From: Branchiostoma floridae
Taxonomy: Eukaryota > Chordata > Leptocardii > Amphioxiformes > Branchiostomatidae
Reading direction: 5' to 3'
Assembly: GCF_000003815.2 (NCBI RefSeq)
Contig: NC_049990.1
Span: 10,204,601-10,268,600 of the forward strand
Length of the DNA stretch: 64,000 nt
The position numbers were made by a program, and so were the translations under genes. Shown here in pieces: positions 1-10,790 of this stretch; positions within the stretch are counted from its first letter, which is position 1, and every line of letters starts with the position of its first letter. Under the pieces are notes generated by a model, which saw only the letters and a program-made list of their open reading frames with translations, had not been told where the DNA came from and did not search any database.

Positions 1-244
1 CATCAAGCCAGGAATGCAAGGGTATAAGAGGCAGGTAAAAACAGTCTCCATGCCAAATCCGGGCCACAAACACAATGCCTTGGTGGCTCTTGAACCCCAC
101 TGTTACACTAGGAATCAAACCCATATGCATTAACTAGTTTACTCACACGACCAAAACACACCCCTAAAAAGACATCCAACCACATGTCGTCCTCTACTAA
201 GGTCAAAACGCCATATAATGATTTTCCTGTTTGTCTCATTGTAG

Positions 245-337
245 GGTCTGGGTGACCTGTGGACGACCTGTGTTGGCCAGCTGACCCCCGATCAGCAGCA
301 AGCACTCATCAAGTTCATGGAGGTGCCGCAGACATGA
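245..337 (+). CDS. Last coding exon of an unrecognised gene (partial)
   Basis: A pyrimidine-rich stretch ending in TTGTAG at 244 is followed by the only open frame across this interval, 30 codons ending in TGA at 335-337. The peptide begins GLGDLWTTCVGQLTPDQQQA and ends MEVPQT. The other two frames stop within about 40 bases. A hydrophobic, helix-like tail such as this could end a HEAT-repeat protein, but I do not recognise the family. The rest of the gene lies to the left of the window. A possible poly(A) signal is AATAAA at 2402-2407, which would imply a 2-kb 3' UTR. Other, non-canonical signals may be used instead. Confidence 0.5.
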   Translation, partial: GLGDLWTTCVGQLTPDQQQALIKFMEVPQT

Positions 338-2440
338 GGACATAAACAGCTGTCCACTGATAAACAATACAAACCCTATGGCTAAAGAAACAAGTTTCCC
401 TAAACAAAGCATCTTCTGTATAATTTGGCCTGGTCTTCAGTATAGAAGATTTCTTTTGATGCTCAATTTGCCTTGTTTTTGTGAGGTGAGAAAATGTTTT
501 TACACTACATGTGTATGCTATCTTGTTGCAAGCATCTTGTTGATTCCAATATTGTTACTTTCTTTAAGTTACAAGACTTTGAGAAAAATGTTCCAAAAGA
601 CATTACAAAGAGGTCAAATGTGTTGATCAGTGAATTTTTCTTGTAATATTTTGTGAGCTGGATAGTTTGGCATTTTAACCTTGGCACAGTACGTGTGCAG
701 TTATTGTTTTGTTTTTTCTCATAGGTGAAATTAAGTTGACAAATGTGACTGCTGCATAAAAATTACAATACAAATCTATGCTTGACACAGATTATGATAA
801 GAATTCCACAGTAATATAATGTGATCTAGTCCATGTAAATGAGTGGTACGGAGGTTCGTACCCACGTAGATAAAGTTTGTACTACTTGTACATTAATCAA
901 ACAAGCTTTGTCCATAGATTCCTTACCGTGATGAAGAAACAAGGTGACTGTGATTAAAGTGGTGAGAAGTTCCACTAAAGATGGTTCTTACAGTGAGGTG
1001 CATGGTTAAGAGTTGAGGGGCTGATGAATTACTGTATCCTGTAATATTAACCTCTGAAAAATAACCAGCTATATACTAGCTATTTGCATGAAAATCTAAA
1101 GCAAAGTTGTATGATACATATATGATGTATTAACATTTAAGGCCTGTGTCTCATTGAAAATTAATACATCTTGTTTACCTTATAATGGACAGTGTGAATA
1201 GGAGTATGTCAATTTCTCTTTGAGGAAATTCTTCAAACATTGTTGATAAAAACTTATAATGTGTAAAAAAATCATTGTTGTGGTGAGGCTAAGTACTAGT
1301 AGTCATCCCCTTATTAGTCACTTCACTGTTTGAACAGTGTGCATGCATGGTGGGTTGCATTTTGGGTAAAGGTGAAGACCCCTAAGCCATAAACAAAACA
1401 TGTCTGGACATGTACCAAGCATGTTCTAGACAAGAACTGTTTGCAAGTTATGGGCCTTGGCCTTTGACATTACATTGGCAGTTCAATCCCTGATTAGGCT
1501 TATTGCAGCTTATAAGACAGTTGTTGGTCCTTAGCTATGTTTCAGCACCTTTGTGGTTGTTGTGAGGTCCTGTCATTGCCATTCCATTTGTGGTCAAGTG
1601 TCTTCTTTTTTTTCTTCTTATGTGTATGCAACAAATTAATATGCTTTAGTTTCTTTGCTGTAGTAGCACATGCAGAGACATTGAAAAAGCAGTTGAACAG
1701 TGTGTCAGGAAGGCAAATGCAAGTGTTACCTTCAAAATTTTGTGGCTTTCGTAACAGACCGCAGACATGGTACAAGTACATGTACTTAATATATCAGTGA
1801 ACGCAAGCAGGACAAAATCGATCAATTGCCCAAAAACATACCTTTTTGCTTGCTTGTGTGAAGAAAAATGTTCCAGTGCTATCTTAATGAAAATATGTGG
1901 ACATGCTTATCGACAAGAAAACTTTGAAATGCTGCACAGAGGGCTGAATTAAGCCATTAAGAACTTTAACATGTAGATTACCATATTACTTTTTGGTACT
2001 GATGATTTGTCCCCTGCTGTTGGAATTTTCTTGCTCAGTGATGGTGTTGATAGTTTCAGTTTGCTGCCATGACCAGATTTGTAAAGCCAATGCTACCTCT
2101 ATTCTCCATGCGACAGAGCTGTGTCGCAGCCCTGCAAACTGTGATTTTCCTCTTGCTTCCATGGTTTGTACATGCAAGAAACTACATTAAAGAAAGTGCA
2201 AAACCCATTGGTCCTGTATAAGATGTGTTCTTGTGTTTACCTTTATAGAATAGAAAAACTTGTTGGTTCTAAACAAGTCATTAGGTCAATGACCAGGACC
2301 TTTACTGGAGATGAATTAGACACCCCATGGTGTTCGATTACATAATGTAGGAAGAGGCAGGACGGGGCTGGTCACCATGTATATGATTTTGTTTGAGTAA
2401 GAATAAACAGCAGTTACTGTTAGTACATCAGAGCGCATCA
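338..2440. other. 3' UTR/intergenic, no gene seen
   Basis: This stretch is AT-rich and shows no convincing coding exon. It probably holds the 3' UTR of the gene ending at 337. An AATAAA lies at 2402-2407. Part of it (about 1365-1485) resembles a diverged copy of a sequence found again near 14110-14240. Confidence 0.4.
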
Positions 2441-2560
2441 ATCATGACGGTAGTAGATTCCGTCTTCCCGCCATTTACGATTCGCTCCTGACGTCATCTC
2501 ACTTCCGATTGCCGGAACGTCAGCACAGCAAATTAGACATCTGACAAGAAGGTCGTCGAG
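2441..2560. promoter_or_regulatory. Possible promoter-like GC-richer block with CRE-type site
   Basis: Within an AT-rich neighbourhood this block is richer in CG. It carries a perfect TGACGTCA (CRE/ATF palindrome) in the context CTCCTGACGTCATCTC, and a CCGCCATTT that resembles a YY1 site. No coding start can be linked to it with confidence, so the assignment is only suggestive. Confidence 0.25.
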
Positions 2561-3489
2561 ATCGACCGAGAATTCATGGTGAATTCTTTTTTGTTGGAAC
2601 AAAGTTCAACTTCGTAACTGTGTATTCTCCCAACACAGATTAGTCTTCGTTCGTACTGGAGTACTTTGTTAGGCCTGGATACTACTACTTCTACTAGACT
2701 GTGAAGGCATAACCGTAGCCAAATGACATTCTTTGGCCACGGCTTACTGATACTATCTTAGGATCTGCTGGGAGATTAAGTCATACCTACAACCTTTCAC
2801 CTGATGAAAGAACAATGATGGCGGTTCTATTGTTGACATATGATTAATTGGTCTGTGAGTTCAGTCATTTTTTTACAACCTTCATCATCATTTAGATTCA
2901 CGAAAAATCTTTTCTCATACGATTTTTGTAATGCTATATCTTACTAGCAGTATGTCATGGAATTCCTAAAGCTTAAGTGACAATCTTCTCTCCTGGTGTA
3001 CATCAAAAACGTACATTAAACCTCGAAGTATATTATGTAAGGATAAGCATCAGAGAGTCAATGATCATGAATACCCATTACTAATGCACAATTCCAGTGA
3101 CCTTTACTGCCTCTTCATATTGATAGCCAAAGGACAACTATGGTATGCTGCACCATTTTAGGCCGTGTTCTTATGTCTTATAGCGTTATAGATTTTGTAG
3201 ATAATCGAAGACGTTTCGGGTAGCATTCACTACCTTTCGTCAGACACTGAGCTGCTGGACAGAATAACCAGTTTTTTACTAAAAAATTATTTTTCTTAGT
3301 GACTGAACAACTGGACTGAACAACCGCTACCTTTTGTCAGTAACCAAACGACCAGGTATTTAACCCAGTTGCTTGAGTAACTGTTAACGTTACCCTTGTG
3401 TATCATATTACCTAGCTATAGGTGTCTAACCTTCGATGATTATCATATTTGTATAGGTCTGCTTCATATTTGTCCCGGCAGCTGTCTTA

Positions 3490-3728
3490 AGGTGCGCTCC
3501 CAACGCATTTGTGTCAAGCTTGCGTCACTGTGGGGTTCGTTCACTGCGTCACTGTTTTGTTATTTTCTCCGATTTTTTTCTAATTTAGATATTGCGTAAT
3601 ACGTAAAAGTTTGGCTTAGAAAATACACAAAAAGAAAGAAAATTCGTTCTTTATCTCTGAAATTCGTTGAGTATCTTTCGAACCCCGCAGCGACGCAAGC
3701 TTGACACAAGTGCGGTGGGAGCACACCT
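3490..3728. mobile_element. Harbinger-like MITE with TTA target duplication
   Basis: The ends are AGGTGCGCTCCCA at the left and TGGGAGCACACCT at the right, which are inverted copies with one mismatch. The similarity continues inward for about 50 bp, for example GTCAAGCTTGCGTC against GACGCAAGCTTGAC. The element is flanked on both sides by TTA (3487-3489 and 3729-3731). A 3-bp TWA duplication with short inverted ends is the hallmark of PIF/Harbinger elements. It is 239 bp long and has no coding capacity, so it would depend on a transposase encoded elsewhere. Confidence 0.75.
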
Positions 3729-4071
3729 TTAGCTTACCGCATACTATTTTGTTTGCAATGTTTATAAATGAATAAGATAATAACTAAAGGAAGACTATGC
3801 CTTTGGGAGTCAGAGGACTTAAGGGAAAATCGGGCAGGCCCACCTCAAAAGACGTTACTGATGGTGCCTTCCAGTATGGGTATCACATGTCATGAGAAAA
3901 CTCATCTCTGTCTATCATAAAGGCAACGATGAAAGACTGAAGACATGCAATCGCTACATACATATTGCACAAGACCCTTCACCCTTTTGCCGACTACTCA
4001 ATGACATCATGCTTTGATTGGTCTGGCAAGAGTTTGGTAAACAGCATCGCCGTGTTCTTTTTATGCTTGAT

Positions 4072-4079
4072 TATATAAG
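4072..4079 (+). promoter_or_regulatory. TATA box of the lectin receptor gene
   Basis: TATATAAG lies about 30 bp upstream of a plausible start site near 4103 and 224 bp upstream of the preferred ATG at 4296. It is on the same strand as the lectin gene, and no intron is needed to join it to the first coding exon. Confidence 0.55.
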
Positions 4080-4295
4080 CTTGGTCGTTAGGTCTTATAT
4101 GAAACGTTGCTCTGTAAGACGGAGGCCATTATAAAATATCCTCTCAGTCTGTTACACCGAATCATAGCAGCAATCAGTTTGTTTATTTCTGGCGTAGATA
4201 TTTTGGAATGTTCCAAAAGATGCTTTATGTCAACGTGGGAACAAACTGACGAGTCTCTGGTTGTTTTGATTCCTTCCAGACAAATAGGTAAAAAG

Positions 4296-7200
4296 ATGGC
4301 AGCAAGTGACGTGAAGCTCTACTTCGAAGAGAACACAAATGGGGAGGGTGGTGATATCAAGATGTTGAGCTCCGATGAGCACACCTCAGCTCCCCAAAGT
4401 GGTGACAACACCCGTCATGTGAAGGAAGACGTAGCCTGTGCACCTGAAAAGATGGACAAAGATCTTAAAGTCATGGCTCCCTGTATCGACACTTACCCAG
4501 AGTCTGCCGCACCTGAATCTCGATATCTTCACATAGGAGACCACATAGTAGTGTATTCTGGACACGAATCAGAAGATACGTACGGGTACGAAGCGCCTGA
4601 GAAAGTGAGCACGGAGCACGATGAAGATGATCCTTCTATTGACTACGAGAAACCAGAAGATGTTGACGGGTACGAAGAGCATGAGGACTTGAGCAGGGGG
4701 CATGTGGAAGGATCTCCCTCCCATGACTATGAGAAACCTGAAGATGTTGACGGGTACGGAGAGAGTAAGGACTTGAGCAGGGGGTGTGCGGAAAGATCTC
4801 CCTCCCATGACTATGAGAAACCTGAAGATGTTGACGGGTACGGAGAGAGTAAGGACTTGAGCAGGGGGTGTGCGGAAAGATCTCCCTCCCATGACTATGA
4901 GAAGCCTGAAGATGTTGACGGGTACGGAGAGAGTAAGGACTTGAGCAGGGGGGATGCGGAAGAATCTCCCTCCCATGACTACAAGAAACCAGAAGATGTT
5001 GACGGGTACGGAGAGAGTGGGGACTTAAGAAGGGGGCATGACTACGAGAAACCAGAGGATGTACACGGACACGAAGAGTCTGCTGAGAAAGGAACCACGG
5101 AGCACGATGATGAGTCTTCATCACATGACTACGACAAACCAGAGGATGTCGACAGGCACAAAGACCCTGAGGACGTAAGCTTGGCCAATAAGTCTAAAGG
5201 TGAGTTTAGAGATAGCATTAGATTCATCATTTAACATCTAACTTTCTGACTCGTTACTACGCACACTTTAGATCATTGCTTCTTAGAAATGTTCTGTTTC
5301 CCTTTAGGATTCACTTGGGCCCATGATAATGTAAGGAAATATAAGGTTCATTTTTATACGTGAAATTTAGCTTTAGCGTAGAACAAGAAACGTTATTGAG
5401 TCTCACGAGTCCTTAAAGGGACTCAATTAGTTTGGGTCTATACTTTGCTATATTTTGGAATCTTAGCTTGTGCCCTTATATGAAAGTCAAATGACTTGTT
5501 CCTTGTCCTTGGATCTTTTACCATTTGAGGGGTTATCTCTTTAGAAGGATCTGTTTTCATTCAAAAGATTTTAAGATTCAAAATATTTACTTGTTTGATA
5601 CCTTTTCACCTTTTACATATCATCTCAGCCCGTCTCATGGTAGCGTGGAAAGTTGTAAAGTCCAGCCGAGTTTTCTGGCTTGTACTGGGCTGTGGACTAC
5701 TGGTGGTGGCGTCAGCTGTCATCGCTGCAATACTGGCACCTTGGCACGTACCTGACGTAAAGGTGCGTTTACAGTTGATTTCATCTTCCCCTGGGAGTCA
5801 TTCTGTCCCGACTATCGATGTACTCATCATAATGATAAGTAGCCCCGGGGCCCATGTTCCTATCAGAGGCAAAGCAAGGCGGCTGAGGTCCCGAGCTTGG
5901 GCTGGCATACCCTCCAAGCAGAGGTTAGGCTCCGGCTGTTTTAGGTTTTTACAATACAAGATACAATACAAAATAGAAAGCCCGATAAAAACGACTAAAG
6001 AAACGTTTAAAAAACAGTCGGAGCCTAACTCTATGTTGTATCTACTTAGGCCATATGTATCTAGATGCTTAATGGCATAGTTTTCCATGATCATGCCTGC
6101 ATTGCGTTTTATAAATCTATTTACTTCATAGGCTCCCTTGGAAATCAGTTGATGAATAACGTTTGTGGGTTATTCGCCAATTTCTAGGAGAGTCATCATT
6201 CAAAGCATGAAGACAGTGTGATGATCACGGAGAACCTAATGACACCAGGCACCCCAGTGTGGACCACAACGTACATGGAGAGCAGTTTGGTCGCCATCAA
6301 TTCGACTCCAATTGCAACTACCAGTGTTGATGCCGATGCCTTACTGACCGTGACGATCTCTGGTAACGCCTACGTCACATTTCCAAATCAGGGCCCGTCC
6401 GGACAGCTTTCGGGAGTGAAACGTATGATATAAAAGACACCAATCTCGGTGATACATACTTCGGTTGTTAACGGTTATCACAATGATTATCACATTTTTT
6501 CACCAGATTCTCTTACTAGTGAATTAATGAGATAGCGCCCCTCTAATTTCTAATTTTCTAATTTCAATGGTAGATCACATTTACAGGCTTTGTACTGATG
6601 TCTCTTATTAGTGACTGAATGAAATAAGACCCTTTGAGTATTTTTTTTACTGAAAGAATAATAAGAGATAGAGCCCCTCTAGTTGATCTTTTTTACTAGT
6701 AGGCCACATTCACTGGCTTTGTATCGATTCATTTTCTTAGTGAATTAATCAGTTAAGGCCCTTCTAACTCCCATTTTCACTAATAGACCAAGCCCCTTAA
6801 TAGTGAATTAATGAAATAGCGCCCCTCTATTTTTTCACTAGTCAAGTAGTCCACATTCACTAGCATTGTACCGATTCCAAATTTCTTAGTGAATTAATGG
6901 TTTTGGTCTGTCCAAAGGATGTCATCTATGAAATAAGTATTCAAGTGTGACTTTTCTGTCAAAGAACCAAATTCGTGCCAAGCTTACAACACTTTTTTTA
7001 CAGCCCGACCATGTCAGAGCGGGTGGACTGGGTATAAGGACCACTGCTATCTGTTCGTTAGAAACAGAGTCAGCTGGTTCAAGGCGAACAGACTGTGCAA
7101 ACAATGTGGTGCCAATCTCGCTTCCGTCTCCAGCGCCGTTGAGAACAACTTCATCGCACGTATCATCACCGGCGGTGAGTCCGATGTAACGCTAGTTCAT

Positions 7201-9277
7201 CTTTACCCGCAGGGTGACCGTTATCTGTTGTCTTTAAAAACAACACATTTAGGAGGATGAGGCCTACCGACTGTGGTTTCAAATTTGCAATACTTTCAAA
7301 ATGTTCTGATTTGAAGCCACTGTCCGTCGACTTCATATCCCTAAATAGCTTTTTTTTTACAAACAACGGATATAGGTTACCCGCGGATAAAGGTGAATAA
7401 GCGTTACTCTCCAAGCAGAGGTTTATGGGGACAATCACAACCTTTTCCTTACATGCCGTTTTTTCTGTCAGATTGGTGGGAATAGCTTACAAAAAAGACG
7501 GCATNNNNNNNNNNNNNNNNNNNNNNNNNNNNNNNNNNNNNNNNNNNNNNNNNNNNNNNNNNNNNNNNNNNNNNNNNNNNNNNNNNNNNNNNNNNNNNNN
7601 NNNNTTTACAAAGCGTATTCAGGGATATGAAGTCGATAGCTCTGCTTGTAGAGTTGGTCCTATGTGTTTCTTACCCAATGCATAGCAAAGTTCAATAGGG
7701 GATGACACGCAGGCTTTCCGAGGTCCAAAATGGTGTTAGCTATTGGGAAAAACTGACAGCCACAGTACAATGTCCGCTGTTAGAGTTGGTCTAATATCTA
7801 AATATCTATCAAAAGTTACTAGTAGTTAGAGTTAACGTGCCAAACAGCTGGGCTACATCTTTGGTGACATTTTAGTCGTGCAGGACTCAAAAGGTGAAAA
7901 TGCGATCAATTTGATACATTTCTTACCAAAAAATACGTAAAAAATGATACCATGGAATTTGAGAAAAATCCTTTTAAATATCTTAACACAAACTATACTC
8001 CAACCCAATGCATGTTCGGTGATTTGTATGATATGAAAAAAACACCAACAAAACTTAAAAGCTCGTTGGCATGATGGCATCCAAGCAACCAGGCCCATGG
8101 TCCCCGCATATCAGCCTGGGCATCATAAATCATGAATTACCAAAGCACAGACAAATTAAAATACGTTTTTGTCTAGTCTGTATAACACAAACACTGCTAT
8201 ATGGGGCTGTAACTGAGGATGTTGGGCGGACTGCTATAAGCTAGATTTAATCAGGCTAATTTTTCTTGATTCCAGCCCCAAAAAGGGTTACTCGTAGTCT
8301 CGTCTGGTTTGGACTGAGACGTCAGAAAAGAGCATGGGCGTGGACGGATGGTACACCGCTGATCTACACTAACTGGGCTCCTGGTGAGCCTGGCAAGAAC
8401 TTCGTGGGAAAGGCTGCAAATTGTGGCAATGTGTACTCCAAGGTAATACATACCTCTCCAACATTCCTTTTGATTCATTTTGTAAACCTTCATAGGACAG
8501 ACTAGCATTAATGTTATTGTTATTGTTATTATTCTTTACGTCTAAGCACATTACTGATTGAGTTATAACACTCTGTATAGAGAAATTGAACTTTTCAGCT
8601 ACCAGGGTTGAAGCCAGCCAGAAATCATTTCCATCCCCTAATTTTGAATCCTATCAAGCTCCGAAGGCACAAGACGTCGAGCCAAAGGCACAACGTTCAT
8701 TAAGGGGTCTGGGGACATGCTCCTGTGAAGATTTTGAAATCTAGACCCCCTGAAACGCTATTTCCTACATTTTGAGGTGTAGATTTTCTGGTAGACTAAG
8801 GTGTTATTCTGTTTTGATGAAAAATTACACAAGGGAGAGTTTTTTTTATATTTTCACAGACTTGTTAACATATAGATTTTTGTCTATCACAGAGGACGGA
8901 ATGGGCAAAAAATTGTTTCCGTCCCCAGCTTCAAAATCCCGTCAAAGGACGGGCACTGGCTACAACCCTGCATTAAACATAGAATGATAATTGATGGTAC
9001 AGCAGAATTAGTTTTCATTGCTTTCAACATGTGGAATGTAGAATAGCTCTGGTTTAACTTTTGCATGTTTGCTTAAAATGTCTAGACAATATACACAATG
9101 AATCAGTTGTATGAAAGCCACTGTGAAGAGAAATGTTACCTGTGTAAAGTTTTCTTTGTGTGGTATTTTCAACAGAGCGGCAAGTCTTGGATTTCAGGTG
9201 GAAGAGGGAAGAAAGGCCAGTGGAATGACCATGACTGCACCAACGGACATGCCTACGTTTGCAAGAAAGAGCGATAG
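4296..9277 (+). CDS. Type II membrane C-type lectin receptor with YxxP-repeat cytoplasmic tail
   Basis: Six exons: 4296-5199, 5629-5762, 6188-6422, 7004-7174, 8276-8442, 9176-9277; all phases agree, giving about 570 aa. The ATG at 4296 (AAGATGGCA) is preferred; an in-frame ATG at 4227 has a weaker context. Residues 1-301 are acidic and cytoplasmic by the positive-inside rule, and carry tandem 28-aa repeats containing DYEKPEDVDGYGES. Residues about 316-338 form one TM helix after a Lys/Arg-rich stretch. Exon 3 encodes a Ser/Thr-rich stalk. Exons 4-6 encode a C-type lectin domain: GWTGYKDHCYLF, WFKANRLC, GANLASV, WAWTDGTPL, NWAPGEPG and a final WNDHDC with C-terminal VCKK. The Ca2+-site triplet is EPG rather than EPN or QPD, so normal sugar specificity cannot be assumed, although WND is kept. 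Role inferred: cell-surface recognition coupled to tyrosine-based signalling. Family assignment is firm; orthology is not. Confidence 0.82.
4640..5060 (+). repeat. Coding minisatellite, 84-bp unit
   Basis: The first lectin exon contains a tandem repeat with an exact 84-bp period: the landmark TCTCCCTCCCATGACTA recurs at steps of 84 bases from about 4713 to 4965. Four units are nearly identical, and shorter, diverged units lie on each side. Each unit encodes 28 residues with the core DYEKPEDVDGY. The low divergence between the middle units implies recent expansion or homogenisation. Confidence 0.9.
5921..6032. mobile_element. Short inverted-repeat element (MITE) in lectin intron 2
   Basis: Inverted ends of about 22 bp (GTTAGGCTCCGGCTGTTTT at the left against AAAACAGTCGGAGCCTAAC at the right, one internal mismatch) enclose an AT-rich core. 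The short phrase CTCCAAGCAGAGGTT just outside the left end recurs near 7409-7424, which suggests a dispersed family. The target duplication was not resolved. Confidence 0.55.
6505..6900. repeat. Degenerate tandem repeat in lectin intron 3
   Basis: Variants of TTAGTGAATTAATGAAATAG followed by CGCCCCTCT, a T-rich tract, and CCACATTCACTRGCTTTGTA recur about four times at intervals of roughly 100-120 bp. Copies differ by substitutions and small indels. The repeat lies just before the first lectin-domain exon. Confidence 0.6.
7505..7604. other. Assembly gap, 100 N
   Basis: Exactly 100 N, the usual placeholder for an unknown length, inside the intron between the first two lectin-domain exons. The 15-mer CGACTTCATATCCCT at 7328-7342 recurs in inverted orientation at 7621-7635, so the gap may conceal a fold-back repeat. 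No coding exon seems to be missing, because the flanking exons join in phase. Confidence 0.95.
8603..8970. mobile_element. hAT-like non-autonomous element in lectin intron 5
   Basis: The ends are CAGGGTTGAAGCCAG and CTGGCTACAACCCTG, inverted with one mismatch, and the CAGGG start is typical of hAT elements. The interior holds the phrases AAATCTAGACCCCCTGAAAC and TTTCCTACATTTTGAGG, which recur in diverged form at 47.4-48.4 kb and 57.7-57.9 kb. No convincing 8-bp duplication remains, so it is probably an old copy. Confidence 0.5.
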
Positions 9278-10096
9278 AAAATTCTATTACTCTTACCAAA
9301 GGATACATTTTTGGCAAAAGAAGTACTGTTATAGCACATTGGTACGCGAGGTGCTTACTTTGATGCTCCAGTGTCTTGGGACACAGGATCCTATGTAGCA
9401 ACCATTCGTAACATCATCTTTTTGTACACTCTGTATATTGCACTGTAACGAGAAAAAAAATCAAGTAAATTGTGCTTTGTATTGAGAAGTACCTAACCAA
9501 GAAAAAGTTGTAGTAGACAAGTCCAATAATAGCTCAGATTAAAGATGACTAAATTTTGATGACTTGAACTTCCTCCACACTATAAAGCAGAGTAAAGCTG
9601 GTAATACATGATCAGTTGCTCTTGATGTTTCCTTATGAAATAACATTAGACTTGTATACATTGCCATGCAAGTTTTAATTGCGACCAGTGAAATGATGAC
9701 AGCAGGAGTACATGGTGTATCAGTGGACACTTAAGAATTGTGCAATGAGAAATTCCTATTACATTTCTGTAGAAGTTGTTTTGAATTTGCTTGAGGCAAA
9801 ATGTGAAATGTAGAACCAGTAATTCAAATCAAGAAAATTTGATAAAAGTTCTTTGAAATTTGTGCAAGTTGATTGTCAGTTGGCTGAGAAGATAGAGAAA
9901 GACAACAGACTGAGTATGTATAGGGCCAAGAAATGTATTTAATGTTACATGTGGGTACAATAGTAACTAAAAAAGTTGCCTGCAAAGAAAAATACTACTT
10001 GATTACTGTCATTTACACAAGACTTTTTATCAATACTGCATCGTGGTCAATACCACAGAAAAGTTGTCACGTTTTCTGTACAGCACCTACATAATG

Positions 10097-10102
10097 AATA
10101 AA
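10097..10102 (+). terminator. Possible poly(A) signal of the lectin gene
   Basis: AATAAA about 820 bp after the lectin stop codon, on the coding strand, before the convergent ZRSR2-type gene begins its own 3' end. It is the first canonical hexamer in a plausible position. Confidence 0.4.
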
Positions 10103-10430
10103 GAGTTGTTGGGACTCACCATGGCCAGTTTTGTATATACATGTACCTAATTTAAAAACAGCTTCTGTAAAGAGACAAAACACCTGAAAAAATATTGTCA
10201 TATGTCTTCTACATGTATAATTTCAGGTTGAACCTGATACTCTGAGACATCTTTTTCCAGAAATACAACAGAAATATGGTGTAATAGTTCGTTGATGGAA
10301 ACTTCCTTCAAGCTTACCAGAGGCCTAAAAATGTCTTAATACAGCCAATTAATCAACTGTCAATCAAAACTAGTTCCACAAAACTCTCTTCACACCATTT
10401 TTTATCTTTCTGCACTACTACTGAGACAAC

Positions 10431-10436
10431 TTTATT
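10431..10436 (-). terminator. Possible poly(A) signal of the ZRSR2-type gene
   Basis: TTTATT on the + strand, read as AATAAA on the minus strand, lies 355 bp beyond the ZRSR2-type stop codon. Together with the + strand signal at 10097 it places the two convergent genes about 330 bp apart. Confidence 0.45.
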
Positions 10437-10597
10437 CATGACTTTACATTTGCCATACCCAATGCTATGAATAGTGACAACTGATACAAAAATAAACAGA
10501 GCACCATATACAATGTTTTCTGCATTAGAAAAGCCCAACTTTTAAGCTGATGTTAGGCAAGAAATGACTTAAAGTCACATCACCTATAGTATGATAC

Positions 10598-10724
10598 TAG
10601 TCTGAAAACCATCCTTCGTAGTGCCCACTGGCTCAATCCTTTAATTAACTTGCTATCTGTGGTTAGCAAAGAAAAAGGATTGAGCCAACGGTCACTGTCA
10701 CTACAGAGGATGGTACTCAGGCTA
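10598..10724. mobile_element. Inverted-repeat MITE in the ZRSR2 3' UTR
   Basis: The left end TAGTCTGAAAACCATCC is inverted at the right as GGATGGTACTCAGGCTA. Inner arms GGCTCAATCCTTT and AAAAGGATTGAGCC are also inverted, so the whole element can fold back. The flanks GTATGATAC and CTATGGTAC agree at 7 of 9 positions, consistent with an old 9-bp duplication. The right half recurs, diverged, at 31401-31437. Confidence 0.6.
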
Positions 10725-10790
10725 CTATGGTACAGAGAAAATGATTGTAATAATATCTGATGCCAAAACTGTATATTCAACACACAGCCA

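Noticed and set aside
4569-5124. Two long antisense frames (135 and 162 aa) with tandem repeats
   Set aside because: They are shadows of the 84-bp repeat in the lectin exon. An 84-bp unit is a multiple of three, so all frames stay open across units.
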